Shown here: piece by piece, positions 17,064 through 25,611 of the stretch
Position numbering within the stretch: position 1 is the first letter of the stretch
How the letters are laid out: the number at the start of each line of letters is the position of its first letter
NCBI RefSeq assembly: GCF_900167475.1
Contig: NZ_LT796768.1
Location: 1,860,001 to 1,924,000 of the forward strand
Source: Aeromicrobium choanae
GTDB lineage: Bacteria; Actinomycetota; Actinomycetes; Propionibacteriales; Nocardioidaceae
Direction: 5' to 3'
Length of the DNA stretch: 64,000 nt
Translations under genes and position numbers: made by a program
The notes under the pieces: generated by a model
Seen by the model: the letters and a program-made list of their open reading frames with translations, nothing else
Told to the model about the DNA's origin: nothing
Databases searched by the model: none

Positions 17064-18284
17064 ATGGACTTCGCCTTCGACGACAGGACCCAGGACCTCA
17101 TCGCGCAGATGCGCGCGTTCATGGACGAGGTCGTCCACCCGGCCGAGCCGCTCGCGCACGAGCAGATCGAGGCCAACTACGCGAACGACACGTGGGACAT
17201 CCCCGCGGTCGTCGAGGACCTGAAGGTCGAGGCGAAGAAGCGCGGGCTGTGGAACCTGTTCCTGCCCGGCGAGGGCGGAGCCGGCCTCACCAACCTGCAG
17301 TACGCGCCGCTCGCCGAGATCCAGGGCCGCAGCATCCAGCTGGCCCCGCCGGCCACGAACTGCGCCGCCCCGGACACCGGCAACATGGAGGTTCTGAACG
17401 AGTTCGGCACCGACGAGCAGAAGAAGCAGTGGCTCGAGCCGCTCCTGGTCGGCGAGATCCGCTCGGCGTTCGCGATGACCGAGCCCGACGTGGCCTCCAG
17501 CGACGCCACGAACATCGAGACCTCGATCGTCCGTGACGGCGACGAGTACGTCATCAACGGCCGCAAGTGGTGGATCACCGGCGCGATGAACCCGAACGCC
17601 AAGGTCTTCATCGTCATGGGCAAGACCGATCCCACGGCCGCCCGCCACCGCCAGCAGTCGCAGATCCTCGTGCCGCGGGACACGCCGGGCCTGGAGATCG
17701 TGCGCGGCATGCACGTGTTCGGCTACCACGACCGCGACCACGGCGGCCACGCCGAGCTGCGGTTCACCGACGTGCGCGTGCCGGTCACGAACCTCATCGC
17801 CGGCGAGGGCGACGGGTTCGCGATCGCCCAGGCGCGCCTCGGGCCGGGCCGGATCCACCACTGCATGCGCTCGATCGGCATCGCCGAGCGGGCCATCGAG
17901 CTGATGTGCCAACGCGCGCAGGACCGCACCGCGTTCGGCAAGCCGCTCGCCGACCAGGGCGTCATCCGCGACTGGATCGCCGAGTCCCGCGTGCGGATCG
18001 AGCAGCTGCGCCTCCTCGTGCTCAAGACCGCGTGGCTGATGGACACCGTGGGCAACAAGGGCGCCCACACCGAGATCCAGGCGATCAAGATCGCCACGCC
18101 GCAGACCGTCCAGTGGATCCTCGACAAGGCCATCCAGGTCCACGGCGGGGGAGGCCTCAGCCAGGACTTCCCGCTCGCGGAGATGTACGCCGGGATCCGC
18201 ACGCTGCGGTTCGCCGACGGTCCCGACGAGGTGCACAAGAACTCGTTGGCCAAGGCCGAGCTGAAGCGGCAGGGACTCCGATGA
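17064..18284 (+). CDS. Acyl-CoA dehydrogenase family protein
   Basis: A 406-residue flavoprotein of the acyl-CoA dehydrogenase fold. Visible blocks are [16 protein letters not shown] (FAD/substrate loop), the K-W-W-I-T-G-A motif, and C-terminal [20 protein letters not shown] with [16 protein letters not shown]. The last segment resembles the ACAD10/11-like group rather than classical short-chain enzymes. It oxidises acyl-CoA to 2-enoyl-CoA, feeding the MaoC hydratase encoded 4 bp upstream. Its stop overlaps the SDR start (ATGA), so the three genes are translated as a unit. Chain-length preference is unknown. Confidence 0.9.
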   Translation: MDFAFDDRTQDLIAQMRAFMDEVVHPAEPLAHEQIEANYANDTWDIPAVVEDLKVEAKKRGLWNLFLPGEGGAGLTNLQYAPLAEIQGRSIQLAPPATNCAAPDTGNMEVLNEFGTDEQKKQWLEPLLVGEIRSAFAMTEPDVASSDATNIETSIVRDGDEYVINGRKWWITGAMNPNAKVFIVMGKTDPTAARHRQQSQILVPRDTPGLEIVRGMHVFGYHDRDHGGHAELRFTDVRVPVTNLIAGEGDGFAIAQARLGPGRIHHCMRSIGIAERAIELMCQRAQDRTAFGKPLADQGVIRDWIAESRVRIEQLRLLVLKTAWLMDTVGNKGAHTEIQAIKIATPQTVQWILDKAIQVHGGGGLSQDFPLAEMYAGIRTLRFADGPDEVHKNSLAKAELKRQGLR

Positions 18285-19069
18285 CCGGGCGTCGTTGCGT
18301 CGTCACCGGCGCGGCCGGTGGCATCGGCCTGGCGATCGCGGAGGCCCTGATCGAGCGCGGTGACCGCGTCCTGCTGGCCGACCTCGACGAGCAGCGTGTG
18401 TCCGAGGCCGGCGAGCGGCTCGGGCAGCCGTGGTTCGCGGGGGACGTGGCGTCCGAGGCGGGCGTCACCGACCTCGTCGCCCGCGCCGACGAGGAGCTGG
18501 GCGGCGTCGACGTCTTCGTCGCCAATGCCGGCATCTTCCGCGGCTTCGGTCTCGACGCCGACGAGTTCGACTGGTCGTTGTCGCTGGACGTCAACCTCAT
18601 GGCGCACGTGCGCGCGGCCCGCGCGCTCGTGCCGCGGTGGAGCGTCGAGAACCCCGGGGTCTTCGCGGTCACCGCGTCGGCGGCGGGCCTGCTGACGCAG
18701 CTCGGCTCGCCGACCTACTCGGTCTCCAAGCGGGCCGCCGTGGGCTTCGCCGAGTGGCTCGCCGCCACGTACGGCGACCGCGGCGTCCGGGTCACGGCAC
18801 TGTGCCCGATGGGAGTCGCGACGCCGATGGCCGAGGCCGGCGAGACGGCCACCGAGCCCGATGCGCGGCTGGCCCACGCGTCGGTCGCCGCCGCGGGTGA
18901 GACGCTCGCGCCGAGCGAGGCCGCGCGGGTCCTGCTCGAGGCGATCGACGAGGGCCGCTTCCTCGCGCTCCCTCACGAGTCCGTGGGCACGATGTACGGC
19001 CGCAAGGCCCAGGACACCGACCACTGGCTGTCGGGGATGCAGCGCTTCCGGACGTCGCTCGGGGGCTGA
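18281..19069 (+). CDS. SDR family oxidoreductase
   Basis: A 262-residue short-chain dehydrogenase. The Rossmann motif TGAAGGIG is near residue 7, the NAG motif is VANAGIF and the active-site pair is in YSVSK. The acidic residues after the second beta strand (ADLDE) favour NAD over NADP. Its position after MaoC and acyl-CoA dehydrogenase suggests it oxidises the 3-hydroxyacyl product, but SDR substrates cannot be read from sequence. ATG 18281 is chosen for the 4-bp overlap. Confidence 0.85.
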   Translation: MTGRRCVVTGAAGGIGLAIAEALIERGDRVLLADLDEQRVSEAGERLGQPWFAGDVASEAGVTDLVARADEELGGVDVFVANAGIFRGFGLDADEFDWSLSLDVNLMAHVRAARALVPRWSVENPGVFAVTASAAGLLTQLGSPTYSVSKRAAVGFAEWLAATYGDRGVRVTALCPMGVATPMAEAGETATEPDARLAHASVAAAGETLAPSEAARVLLEAIDEGRFLALPHESVGTMYGRKAQDTDHWLSGMQRFRTSLGG

Positions 19070-19145
19070 TTCGGGTATCACCCCCGGGATGAGGGACTCT
19101 CCGGATACGATCGTCCGACTCATGTCCTTCAACCGGGGGTACCCG

Positions 19146-21005
19146 ATGCATCGTCCGACCCTGCGCTGGCTGTCCGCCGCCGCCATCAGCGGCGTGGCCG
19201 CGACCGCGCTGGTCGCCCCCGCCTCGCCCGCGGTCGCCGCTCCCGCGGCGTTCTGCTCCGACGGCAGCCAGCCGATGATCACCCAGGCCGAGGTGGTCGA
19301 CACGTTCGACGAGAACACCCCGGTCACCGGCCTCACGGTGGTGAAGGGCACGCAGCCCGTGCAGTTCACGGGCCGCTACACCGGTCACCTGGAGAATGCG
19401 CTCGGCCAGGGCGTCGACATGCTGCTCTTCGAGCTCTCGGGGGCCGGGATCGACACCGGCAGCCCGAGGGCCGGCATCTGGTCGGGCATGTCGGGCTCGC
19501 CCGTCTACGCCGAGGACGGCCGGCTGATCGGCGCGGTCGCGTACGGCCTCAACGCCGACAACATCCCGATCGCGGGCGTGACCCCGGCCGACTACATGAA
19601 GCGCGCCGGCGTCGACCGCCTGGGCCCGGCGGAGGTCTCGATCACCCGCCGCGCCCTGAGCGGCGTCTCGGCCGCCACCGAGGCGGACCTCGCGGGTGGG
19701 ACGCTGCCCCTGCTCAAGACGCGGAAGGTGGTGGCCGGCGGTGCCAAGGCCAACCGCCTGGCGAACCGCACGCTCGCCCGCGTCCCGGGCGCCTCGGCCG
19801 CCGCCCGCTCGGCGCGCGCCGGTGGCTTCGCCGCGGTGGCGACGCCCACGGTCATCGACGACCCGCTCGTCCCCGGCGGCAACATCGCCGTCGGCTACTC
19901 CACCGGCGACCTGTTCTCCGGCGGCGTCGGCACGGTCACCGCGATCTGCGGCTCCACGGTGTGGGCCTTCGGTCACCCGATGGACTTCGCCGGTGAGACC
20001 TCGCTGTCGATCCACAACGCCTCGGCGGCGCTCATCGTCCCCGACGCCACGGGCCAGGTGGGCTCGTACAAGCAGGTCTCGCGGATCGGCCAGCAGATCG
20101 GCACGATCACGCACGACGGCTACGCCGCCATCCGTGGCGAGCTCGGACTGATCAAGGGCTTCGGGGTGACCACCCACGTCTACAACGCGGCCACCCAGCG
20201 GATCCGCACGTACAGCGGCTCCGTCGTCAACCCGGACATGGCCCCGTTCGCCGCGGGTTACGCGCCCGCCTACGCCGCCATCGACACGCTCGACAACTTC
20301 GGCATCGGCACGGTGCGCCACGTCTGGCGGATCGGCTACCGCACGCGCGACGGCCGGACCGGCATCCTGACGAACGAGCAGGTCTACGCCGACCGCGGCG
20401 AGCTGGCCGACCAGCTGGCCGGCGACATCGGCGGCGACATCGCCTCCCTCACCGGCACCGACCTGGCCGACGCGACCATCACCTCGGTCACCTCGCACCT
20501 CACCCTGCGCAGCGCGAAGGCGGTCGACTACCGGTTCAGCGGTGCGCAGAAGTGGAGCGGCAAGGCGTGGGTGAAGCTCGGCGGCTCGTCGGTCAAGGCC
20601 GGCCGCGGCGTGCTGGTGCGCCCCGTCTACCGCGAGTACGTCAACGGCAAGCCGCAGGGAACGCGCACCGGCCCGTCGAAGAAGTTCACGATCGGCAGGA
20701 ACGCCGTCGGTCGCGGCAAGGTCACGTTCGCGCCGAAGGGCGAGGAGTCGAAGTCTGAGTGCGTGGAGGACGAGGACGGCGAGATCTTCTGCCCCGAGTT
20801 CGGCGGCGACGATGAAGGGCCCCGGACGTTCGCGGCCCTGCTCGAGCAGCTGGACGCCCTCATCCCCTCCGACCGCGCCCTCGTGACGGCCGGCTGGAAC
20901 TGGAAGGTGGGCAAGGCCAAGGGCGCCTCGCAGCGCCGTGCGGGCTTCGTCGCCCCCGGCAAGCTCAGCGGGTCGTACACCGCCACCTTCCGGGTCCGCC
21001 GCTGA
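19146..21005 (+). CDS. Secreted SpoIVB-type (S55) serine peptidase-like protein
   Basis: A 619-residue exported protein. The signal peptide has a hydrophobic core at about 10-27 and ends near VAAPA. The motif SGMSGSPVY (residues 113-121) is the catalytic serine block of family S55, to which Bacillus SpoIVB belongs. Further blocks are WAFGHPMDFAGE and an ENALGQGVDMLLFEL segment. The C-terminal 150 residues include an acidic stretch with two Cys (CVEDEDGEIFC) that could bind metal or form a disulphide. The host lineage does not sporulate, so a SpoIVB-like signalling role is unlikely; envelope proteolysis is a guess. ATG 19122 is an alternative start; 19146 is preferred because of GGGGG 7 bases upstream. 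Confidence 0.8.
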   Translation: MHRPTLRWLSAAAISGVAATALVAPASPAVAAPAAFCSDGSQPMITQAEVVDTFDENTPVTGLTVVKGTQPVQFTGRYTGHLENALGQGVDMLLFELSGAGIDTGSPRAGIWSGMSGSPVYAEDGRLIGAVAYGLNADNIPIAGVTPADYMKRAGVDRLGPAEVSITRRALSGVSAATEADLAGGTLPLLKTRKVVAGGAKANRLANRTLARVPGASAAARSARAGGFAAVATPTVIDDPLVPGGNIAVGYSTGDLFSGGVGTVTAICGSTVWAFGHPMDFAGETSLSIHNASAALIVPDATGQVGSYKQVSRIGQQIGTITHDGYAAIRGELGLIKGFGVTTHVYNAATQRIRTYSGSVVNPDMAPFAAGYAPAYAAIDTLDNFGIGTVRHVWRIGYRTRDGRTGILTNEQVYADRGELADQLAGDIGGDIASLTGTDLADATITSVTSHLTLRSAKAVDYRFSGAQKWSGKAWVKLGGSSVKAGRGVLVRPVYREYVNGKPQGTRTGPSKKFTIGRNAVGRGKVTFAPKGEESKSECVEDEDGEIFCPEFGGDDEGPRTFAALLEQLDALIPSDRALVTAGWNWKVGKAKGASQRRAGFVAPGKLSGSYTATFRVRR

Positions 21006-21027
21006 CGCGGGTCCGTAGGCTGGCCGC

Positions 21028-21795
21028 ATGGCGATCGAGCTGCTGAACCCCACCCAACTCGACGAGATGCGGCCGGCCGGCCGGTTCGTCGCGGAGGTCC
21101 TGACCACCCTGGCCGAGACGGCTGACGTGGGGATGGACCTGCTCGAGCTCGACGCCATAGCCCACCGGATGATCAAGGACCGCGGCGCCGAGTCGTGCTA
21201 CATCGACTACGCGCCCTCGTTCGGGCGCGGCCCGTTCGGCAAGGTGCTGTGCACGAGCGTCAACGACGCGGTGCTGCACGGCCTGCCTCACAAGTACAAG
21301 CTGCGCGACGGCGACCTCGTCAGCCTCGACTTCGCGGTCAGCGTCGACGGGTGGGTGTGCGACTCGGCCCTCAGCGTCGTCGTCGGCACGCCGCGCGACG
21401 AGGACCTGCGCCTCATCGAGGCCACCGAGGTGGCCCTCGCGCGGGCGATCGAGGTGGCGCGACCCGGCGGGAAGATCGGCGACATCAGCGCCACGATCGG
21501 CGAGACGGCCCGCGAGTACGGCTATACGGTCAACACGCAGTTCGGCGGCCACGGCGTCGGCCGCACGATGCACGGCGACCCGCACATCTCGAACGACGGC
21601 GTGGCGGGTCGGGGGTTCCCCCTCAAGCCGGGCCTGGTCATCGCGATCGAGCCGTGGCTGCTGGCCTCGACCGACGAGATCCGCATGGACGACGACGGCT
21701 GGACGATCCGCAGCGCCGACGGCTCCCGCGGCGCCCACAGCGAGCACACCATCGCCATCACCGACGGCGACCCCATCGTCATGACCGCCCGCTGA
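21028..21795 (+). CDS. map: Type I methionine aminopeptidase
   Basis: A 255-residue enzyme with all five metal ligands in place: Asp101, Asp112, His175 (GGHGVG), Glu208 (IEPW) and Glu239 (SEHT). It removes the initiator methionine from nascent proteins in the cytosol. It is a stand-alone copy, not in the secY-adk-map ribosomal locus, so it may be a second map paralogue; actinobacteria commonly have two. The 3' end overlaps the convergent amidase gene by 17 bp. Confidence 0.93.
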   Translation: MAIELLNPTQLDEMRPAGRFVAEVLTTLAETADVGMDLLELDAIAHRMIKDRGAESCYIDYAPSFGRGPFGKVLCTSVNDAVLHGLPHKYKLRDGDLVSLDFAVSVDGWVCDSALSVVVGTPRDEDLRLIEATEVALARAIEVARPGGKIGDISATIGETAREYGYTVNTQFGGHGVGRTMHGDPHISNDGVAGRGFPLKPGLVIAIEPWLLASTDEIRMDDDGWTIRSADGSRGAHSEHTIAITDGDPIVMTAR

Positions 21796-23149
21796 CCTCC
21801 ATCAGCTGATCGGCGGCCTGCAGGACGAGGGCGTCGGCTCCGACGTGGCCGGCGAGCATGACGCCCACCGGCAGGCCCTCGTGCACGTGGCCCGGCACGC
21901 TCGCGGCAGGCTGGCCGCTCATGTTCATCAGTGCCGTGTACGGCGTGAACAGCAGCTCGCGCCGGTGGTCCTCGGTGGGGTCGCCCGACTCGGTGAACCA
22001 CGCGTGGGGCTGCGGCGGCAGGGCCAGGGTGGGCGTCAGGAACAGGTCGAACGACGCCAGTGAGGCGTTGACCGTGGCGGTGGTGAGCTCGAGGAACGTC
22101 AGCGCCGCGGCGAGTGCCGGGGCGGACGCCTGCCCACCTCGCTCGTACCAGTAGCGGGTGGTGGGGCGCAGCGCCCCGATCGCTTCCGGGGGTAGCGGCA
22201 CCGAGGCCATGCCGGCGGACCAGACCACGTTGAACTGCGGCTCGAGGTCGGCCGGCCACGGGTTCGCGATCTCGACGACCTCGTGACCCAGCGCGGCGAG
22301 GGCCTCGCGCGCGGCGGCGACCGCGGCCACCGAGCCGGGTGACGCCTCGACGAAGTCGAGGTACGGGTCGGTCCAGGTGGCGATCCGGAGGCGGCCGGTC
22401 TCGCGGCGGACCTCCTGGGCGAACGGTGTCGCCGGTGCCGGCCACACGCGCGACGAGCCCGGCACCGGCCGGGCGAGCAGGTCGAGGACCGCGGCGACGT
22501 CGCGCACCGAGCGCGCGAGCACGCCGTCGGTGGCCAGACCGCTCCAGGTGGGGGAGTCCGGTCCCGCTCCGACGCGCCCCCGCGACGGCTTGAACCCGAG
22601 CACGCCGCAGCACGACGCCGGGATCCGGATCGAGCCGCCGCCGTCGCTGCCGGGCGCCAGCGGCAGCAGGTGCGCGGCCACGGCCGCCGCGGCGCCACCA
22701 CTGGAACCGCCGGCGTTGAGCGCTGGATCGGCCGGCGTTCCCGTGGGTCCGACGACGTCGTTGTCGGTGTAGGAGCTCAGGCCGAACTCGGGGGTGTTCG
22801 TCTTGCCGAGGCTGACGAACCCGGCCTCCTCGACGAGGTCGACCAGGTGGGCGCTGTGGTCGGGGACCTCGTCGGCCAGCAGTCGCGAGCCCATCGTGGT
22901 GCGGACGCCCGCGGTGGGGGTGAGGTCCTTGAAGGCGGTGGGGACGCCGGCGAAGGGGGGCCGATCGTCGAGGGAGTCCAGCTCGGCGGCGCGGGTCAGC
23001 GCTCGCTCGGGCGTCACGGTGACGAAGGCCCCGAGGTGGTCGGCCTCCACGCGATCGAGGAAGTGGCGCGTCACCTCGACGCACGACACCTCACGCGCGG
23101 CGATCGTGGCGGCGAGGTCGTGGGCGTCCAGCTCGTGCAGTGCGGTCAC
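21779..23149 (-). CDS. Amidase (amidase signature family)
   Basis: A 456-residue amidase-signature enzyme. The Ser-cisSer-Lys triad is visible: Lys in PTAFKDLT, the Gly/Ser-rich loop GGSSGGAAA, and the nucleophile region DGGGSIRIPAS. Such enzymes hydrolyse amides ranging from nitrile-derived amides to peptide amides; it is not GatA by context, since gatC and gatB are absent. GTG 23149 (VTALHELDAHDL) is where conserved sequence begins. The frame stays open 48 codons further upstream but that part is low-complexity Arg/Pro sequence overlapping the opposite gene's promoter. It is convergent with map. Confidence 0.85.
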   Translation of the reverse strand: MTALHELDAHDLAATIAAREVSCVEVTRHFLDRVEADHLGAFVTVTPERALTRAAELDSLDDRPPFAGVPTAFKDLTPTAGVRTTMGSRLLADEVPDHSAHLVDLVEEAGFVSLGKTNTPEFGLSSYTDNDVVGPTGTPADPALNAGGSSGGAAAAVAAHLLPLAPGSDGGGSIRIPASCCGVLGFKPSRGRVGAGPDSPTWSGLATDGVLARSVRDVAAVLDLLARPVPGSSRVWPAPATPFAQEVRRETGRLRIATWTDPYLDFVEASPGSVAAVAAAREALAALGHEVVEIANPWPADLEPQFNVVWSAGMASVPLPPEAIGALRPTTRYWYERGGQASAPALAAALTFLELTTATVNASLASFDLFLTPTLALPPQPHAWFTESGDPTEDHRRELLFTPYTALMNMSGQPAASVPGHVHEGLPVGVMLAGHVGADALVLQAADQLMEVSGRS

Positions 23150-23265
23150 CTCGCCACCGTCTCGTGCCCGCGGGTGGTTCGACAACCCGGCCCCAGATCG
23201 CTCTTGACGCCGCGGAGGGGGAGCGGTCGACTGGGAGCCTCGTGTCGTCGACCGTCGGAGGATCC

Positions 23266-23847
23266 GTGTCCGCATCTCACCCCGGGGGGTCACCGTCCCT
23301 CGCCGAACGCCATGCGCGCCTCGCGGACGGCTTCACGGCGGTCGTCGAGCGCGTCGAGGACTGGGACGCGCCCACCCCGGTTCCCGAGTGGGCGGCGCGC
23401 GACGTCGTGGAGCACCTGGTGACGTGGTCGCAGGGCTTCCTCGCCTCCGGGGGCGTTCACCTCCGCCGCGAGGTCGACCCCGACGACCCGGCCGCCGCCT
23501 GGCGCGCCCACGCCGCGGAGATCCAGGAGCTGCTCGAGTCGCCGGCGGCCGACGAGGACTTCACGCACCCGCACCTGGGCACCGATCCGCTGGGCGGCGT
23601 GATCGACCGGTTCTACACGACCGACGTCCTCATGCACACGTGGGACCTGGCCGAGTCGGCCGGCGTGCCGTCGGGCCTGGACTCCCAGGAGTGCGAGCAC
23701 CTGCTGCAGGGGATGACCCCGCACGAGCAGCTGCTGCGCGACTCCGGTCAGTACGGGCCTGCGGTGCCCGTGCCGCCCGACGCGGACGGGGTGGTGAGGC
23801 TGATGGGCTTCATCGGCCGCGACCCGGAGTGGAGGGCGAGCCGATGA
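23266..23847 (+). CDS. Maleylpyruvate isomerase/TIGR03086-type mycothiol-dependent DinB-fold protein
   Basis: A 193-residue four-helix-bundle protein. The pattern RLADGFTAVVERVEDWDAPTPVPEWAARDVVEHLV and the later FYTTDVLMHTWDLAESAG, whose His and Asp are typical metal ligands, fit the mycothiol maleylpyruvate isomerase N-terminal / TIGR03086 family. These are thiol-dependent transferases or isomerases of mostly unknown substrate. GTG 23266 has GGAGG 5 bases upstream, better than the in-frame GTG 23242. It overlaps the next DinB gene by 4 bp, so two related folds are co-translated. Confidence 0.8.
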   Translation: MSASHPGGSPSLAERHARLADGFTAVVERVEDWDAPTPVPEWAARDVVEHLVTWSQGFLASGGVHLRREVDPDDPAAAWRAHAAEIQELLESPAADEDFTHPHLGTDPLGGVIDRFYTTDVLMHTWDLAESAGVPSGLDSQECEHLLQGMTPHEQLLRDSGQYGPAVPVPPDADGVVRLMGFIGRDPEWRASR

Positions 23848-24446
23848 GTCGGGCGATGAGCCTGCACTACCTGCAGCGTGGCCACCGTGCCGTGCTCCGT
23901 GCCGTGCACGGCGTGGAGGAGTACGACGCTCGGCGGCCGCTGACGCCGACGGGGACGAACCTGCTCGGCCTGGTCAAGCACCTGGCCATCGTCGAGCTCG
24001 AGTACGTCGCGAGCTGCGCCGGCTTCCGGAGCGACCTCGGCACCCCGTGGGAGTCCACCACCGAGGAGGAGGACGACTCCGACCTGTGGCTGGCGGCCGA
24101 TGAGAGCGCACAGGCGGTGATCGACCTCTACGTCGCCGTGGGCGAGCACACCGCGCGCGCCTGCGCCGAGCTGCCCGAGGACTCACCCGCGAAGGTGCCG
24201 TGGTGGAGCGAGCCCGACACGACCTTCGACCACCTGCTCGTCCACCTCGTGTCGGAGACCGCGCAGCACGCCGGGCACCTGGAGATCCTGCGCGAGGGTC
24301 TCGACGGCCAGGGTGACTCGTGGGACGAGTCGCGCAGCGAGCGCGACGCGGCCTGGTGGGCGGCGCTGAACGAGCGGATCACCGCGGCTGCGGAGCCGTT
24401 CCGCGACGCGGGCTCCGTGGTGACGGCGCCCGCCGACTCGTTCTGA
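23844..24446 (+). CDS. DinB family protein (DUF664 type)
   Basis: A 200-residue DinB-fold protein. A three-histidine metal site is suggested by VKHLAIVE near residue 47 and LLVHLVSETAQHAGHLEILRE near residue 142. DUF664 members are thought to be mycothiol- or bacillithiol-dependent transferases acting in detoxification. It is co-translated with the preceding maleylpyruvate-isomerase-like protein through an ATGA overlap. It ends just before the long palindromic hairpin at 24460. Confidence 0.8.
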   Translation: MSRAMSLHYLQRGHRAVLRAVHGVEEYDARRPLTPTGTNLLGLVKHLAIVELEYVASCAGFRSDLGTPWESTTEEEDDSDLWLAADESAQAVIDLYVAVGEHTARACAELPEDSPAKVPWWSEPDTTFDHLLVHLVSETAQHAGHLEILREGLDGQGDSWDESRSERDAAWWAALNERITAAAEPFRDAGSVVTAPADSF

Positions 24447-24459
24447 CGCGCACCCCGCA

Positions 24460-24522
24460 CCACTTGTGGAAACGGATCCACGCCGAACGCGGTTCGGGAC
24501 GTGAATCCGCTTCCACAAGTGG
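24460..24522. repeat. Long palindromic hairpin, CCACTTKTG repeat family copy 1 (probable bidirectional terminator)
   Basis: An almost continuous hairpin: 12 bp CCACTTGTGGAA/TTCCACAAGTGG, a mismatch, CGGAT/ATCCG, a mismatch, CACG/CGTG, then CCGAAC/GTTCGG around a small loop. It lies between convergent genes, fitting a bidirectional terminator. Related outer arms occur at 27072-27130 and 47839-47901. Confidence 0.7.
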
Positions 24523-24539
24523 GCCTGAGGCGCCGGAGG

Positions 24540-25499
24540 TCAGGAGTCGATCGAGACGATCTCCACGACGAACAGCAGCGTCTTGCCGCCGAGCTCGTTG
24601 CCCTCGGAGGCCTCGGTGCCGTAGCCGTACTCGGCGGGGATGTTGATCAGCACGGTGGAGCCGACCTTCTGGCCGACGACGCCGGCCTTGAACCCCTGCA
24701 CGACCTGGTCGGTGGACAGCTGCGCAGGCTGGCCGTCCTTGCCGAACGTCTGCTGGAACACCTTGCCCTTGTCCTCCCAGGTGCTGCCCTGGTAGTTCAC
24801 GGTGAGGGTGTCGCCCGCCTTGACGGTCTCGCCGTCGCCCTCCTCGAGGACCTTGACCAGGACGTCCTTCGGCGGATCGGTCTTCGGCAGCTCGACCTTG
24901 GGCTCGTCGCCCTCGAGGCTGACCTCGGGGACGTCGTCCTTCCACTCCTTGGCCTTGACCTCCTCGCGGACGTCGACGACGTCGGTCACGATCACGAGGG
25001 AGTCCGTGCCCTTGATGCCGAGGTCGGCGTACCCCTCGGCGCCGTAGACGTCGGACGCCGACACCGTGGTGACGACGCGCGAGCCCGTGGGGACGCACTC
25101 GATGCCGGCGCGGAAGGCCTCGAAGGTCTTGTCGTCGCCGGCGGTGAGGGTGGCCTGCTCGCTGAGCGCCTGCTTGCCGTCGCGGCCGTTGAAGACGGTG
25201 ATGACGGCCTCGACCTGGTCGCCCTTCGAGGTGTCGTCCCCGTCGCCGTCGTCGACGACGGTGCGCTGCAGGTCGTCGGCCTTCGCGGCCAGCGGCGCGG
25301 TGAAGGTGGCCTTGGGGCCCGTCTTGCCGAACTCACCCGAGACCTTCACGGCGTCGCTGGAGGCACCGGAGGCGTAGTCCGTGCAGCTCTCCTTCTTCGA
25401 GTCCTTCGCGTCGTCGTCGCCGGACCCGCAGGCCGCCAGGGGCGCCACGGCCAACAGCAGGACGAGGGGCAGGGTCTTCAGGTTCCGCATGGTTCTCAT
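24540..25499 (-). CDS. FKBP-type peptidyl-prolyl isomerase lipoprotein with two FKBP-like domains
   Basis: A 319-residue lipoprotein with signal peptide and lipobox LAAC (Cys24), followed by a Gly/Ser/Asp linker. The C-terminal domain (about 205-319) is a clear FKBP: VKAGDTLTVNYQGSTW, VVQGFKAGVVGQKVGSTVLINIPAEYGYG and TLLFVVEIVSI. The preceding 130 residues repeat the FKBP plan in degenerate form (KGDQVEAVITVFNGRDG, FRAGIECVPTGSRVVTTVSASDVYG, DSLVIVTDVVDV). It should assist folding of exported proteins outside the membrane. A second ATG at 25490 is an equally good start. Confidence 0.88.
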   Translation of the reverse strand: MRTMRNLKTLPLVLLLAVAPLAACGSGDDDAKDSKKESCTDYASGASSDAVKVSGEFGKTGPKATFTAPLAAKADDLQRTVVDDGDGDDTSKGDQVEAVITVFNGRDGKQALSEQATLTAGDDKTFEAFRAGIECVPTGSRVVTTVSASDVYGAEGYADLGIKGTDSLVIVTDVVDVREEVKAKEWKDDVPEVSLEGDEPKVELPKTDPPKDVLVKVLEEGDGETVKAGDTLTVNYQGSTWEDKGKVFQQTFGKDGQPAQLSTDQVVQGFKAGVVGQKVGSTVLINIPAEYGYGTEASEGNELGGKTLLFVVEIVSIDS

Positions 25500-25611
25500 T
25501 TCGTCGAGGGAGTCGCCCGGACAGTCTGCCGAGCGTACCTGTCCGTTTCCTGAGAGCCTCCGAAGAGCCCGCCGTGCTGAGACGCTCGCACGCTTGGCAG
25601 GATGGGGCCCC

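Noticed and set aside
18792..21176. Minus-strand open frame of 794 codons opposite the S55 peptidase gene
   Set aside because: Shadow of a gene with signal peptide and catalytic motif; no recognisable family.
23150..23293. N-terminal extension of the amidase up to 23293
   Set aside because: Low-complexity Arg/Pro/Thr sequence that overlaps the ribosome-binding site and start of the divergent gene.
25500..25611. Possible purine riboswitch upstream of the AzgA-type permease
   Set aside because: None of the conserved loop or junction words of the purine aptamer are visible in this 112-bp gap.
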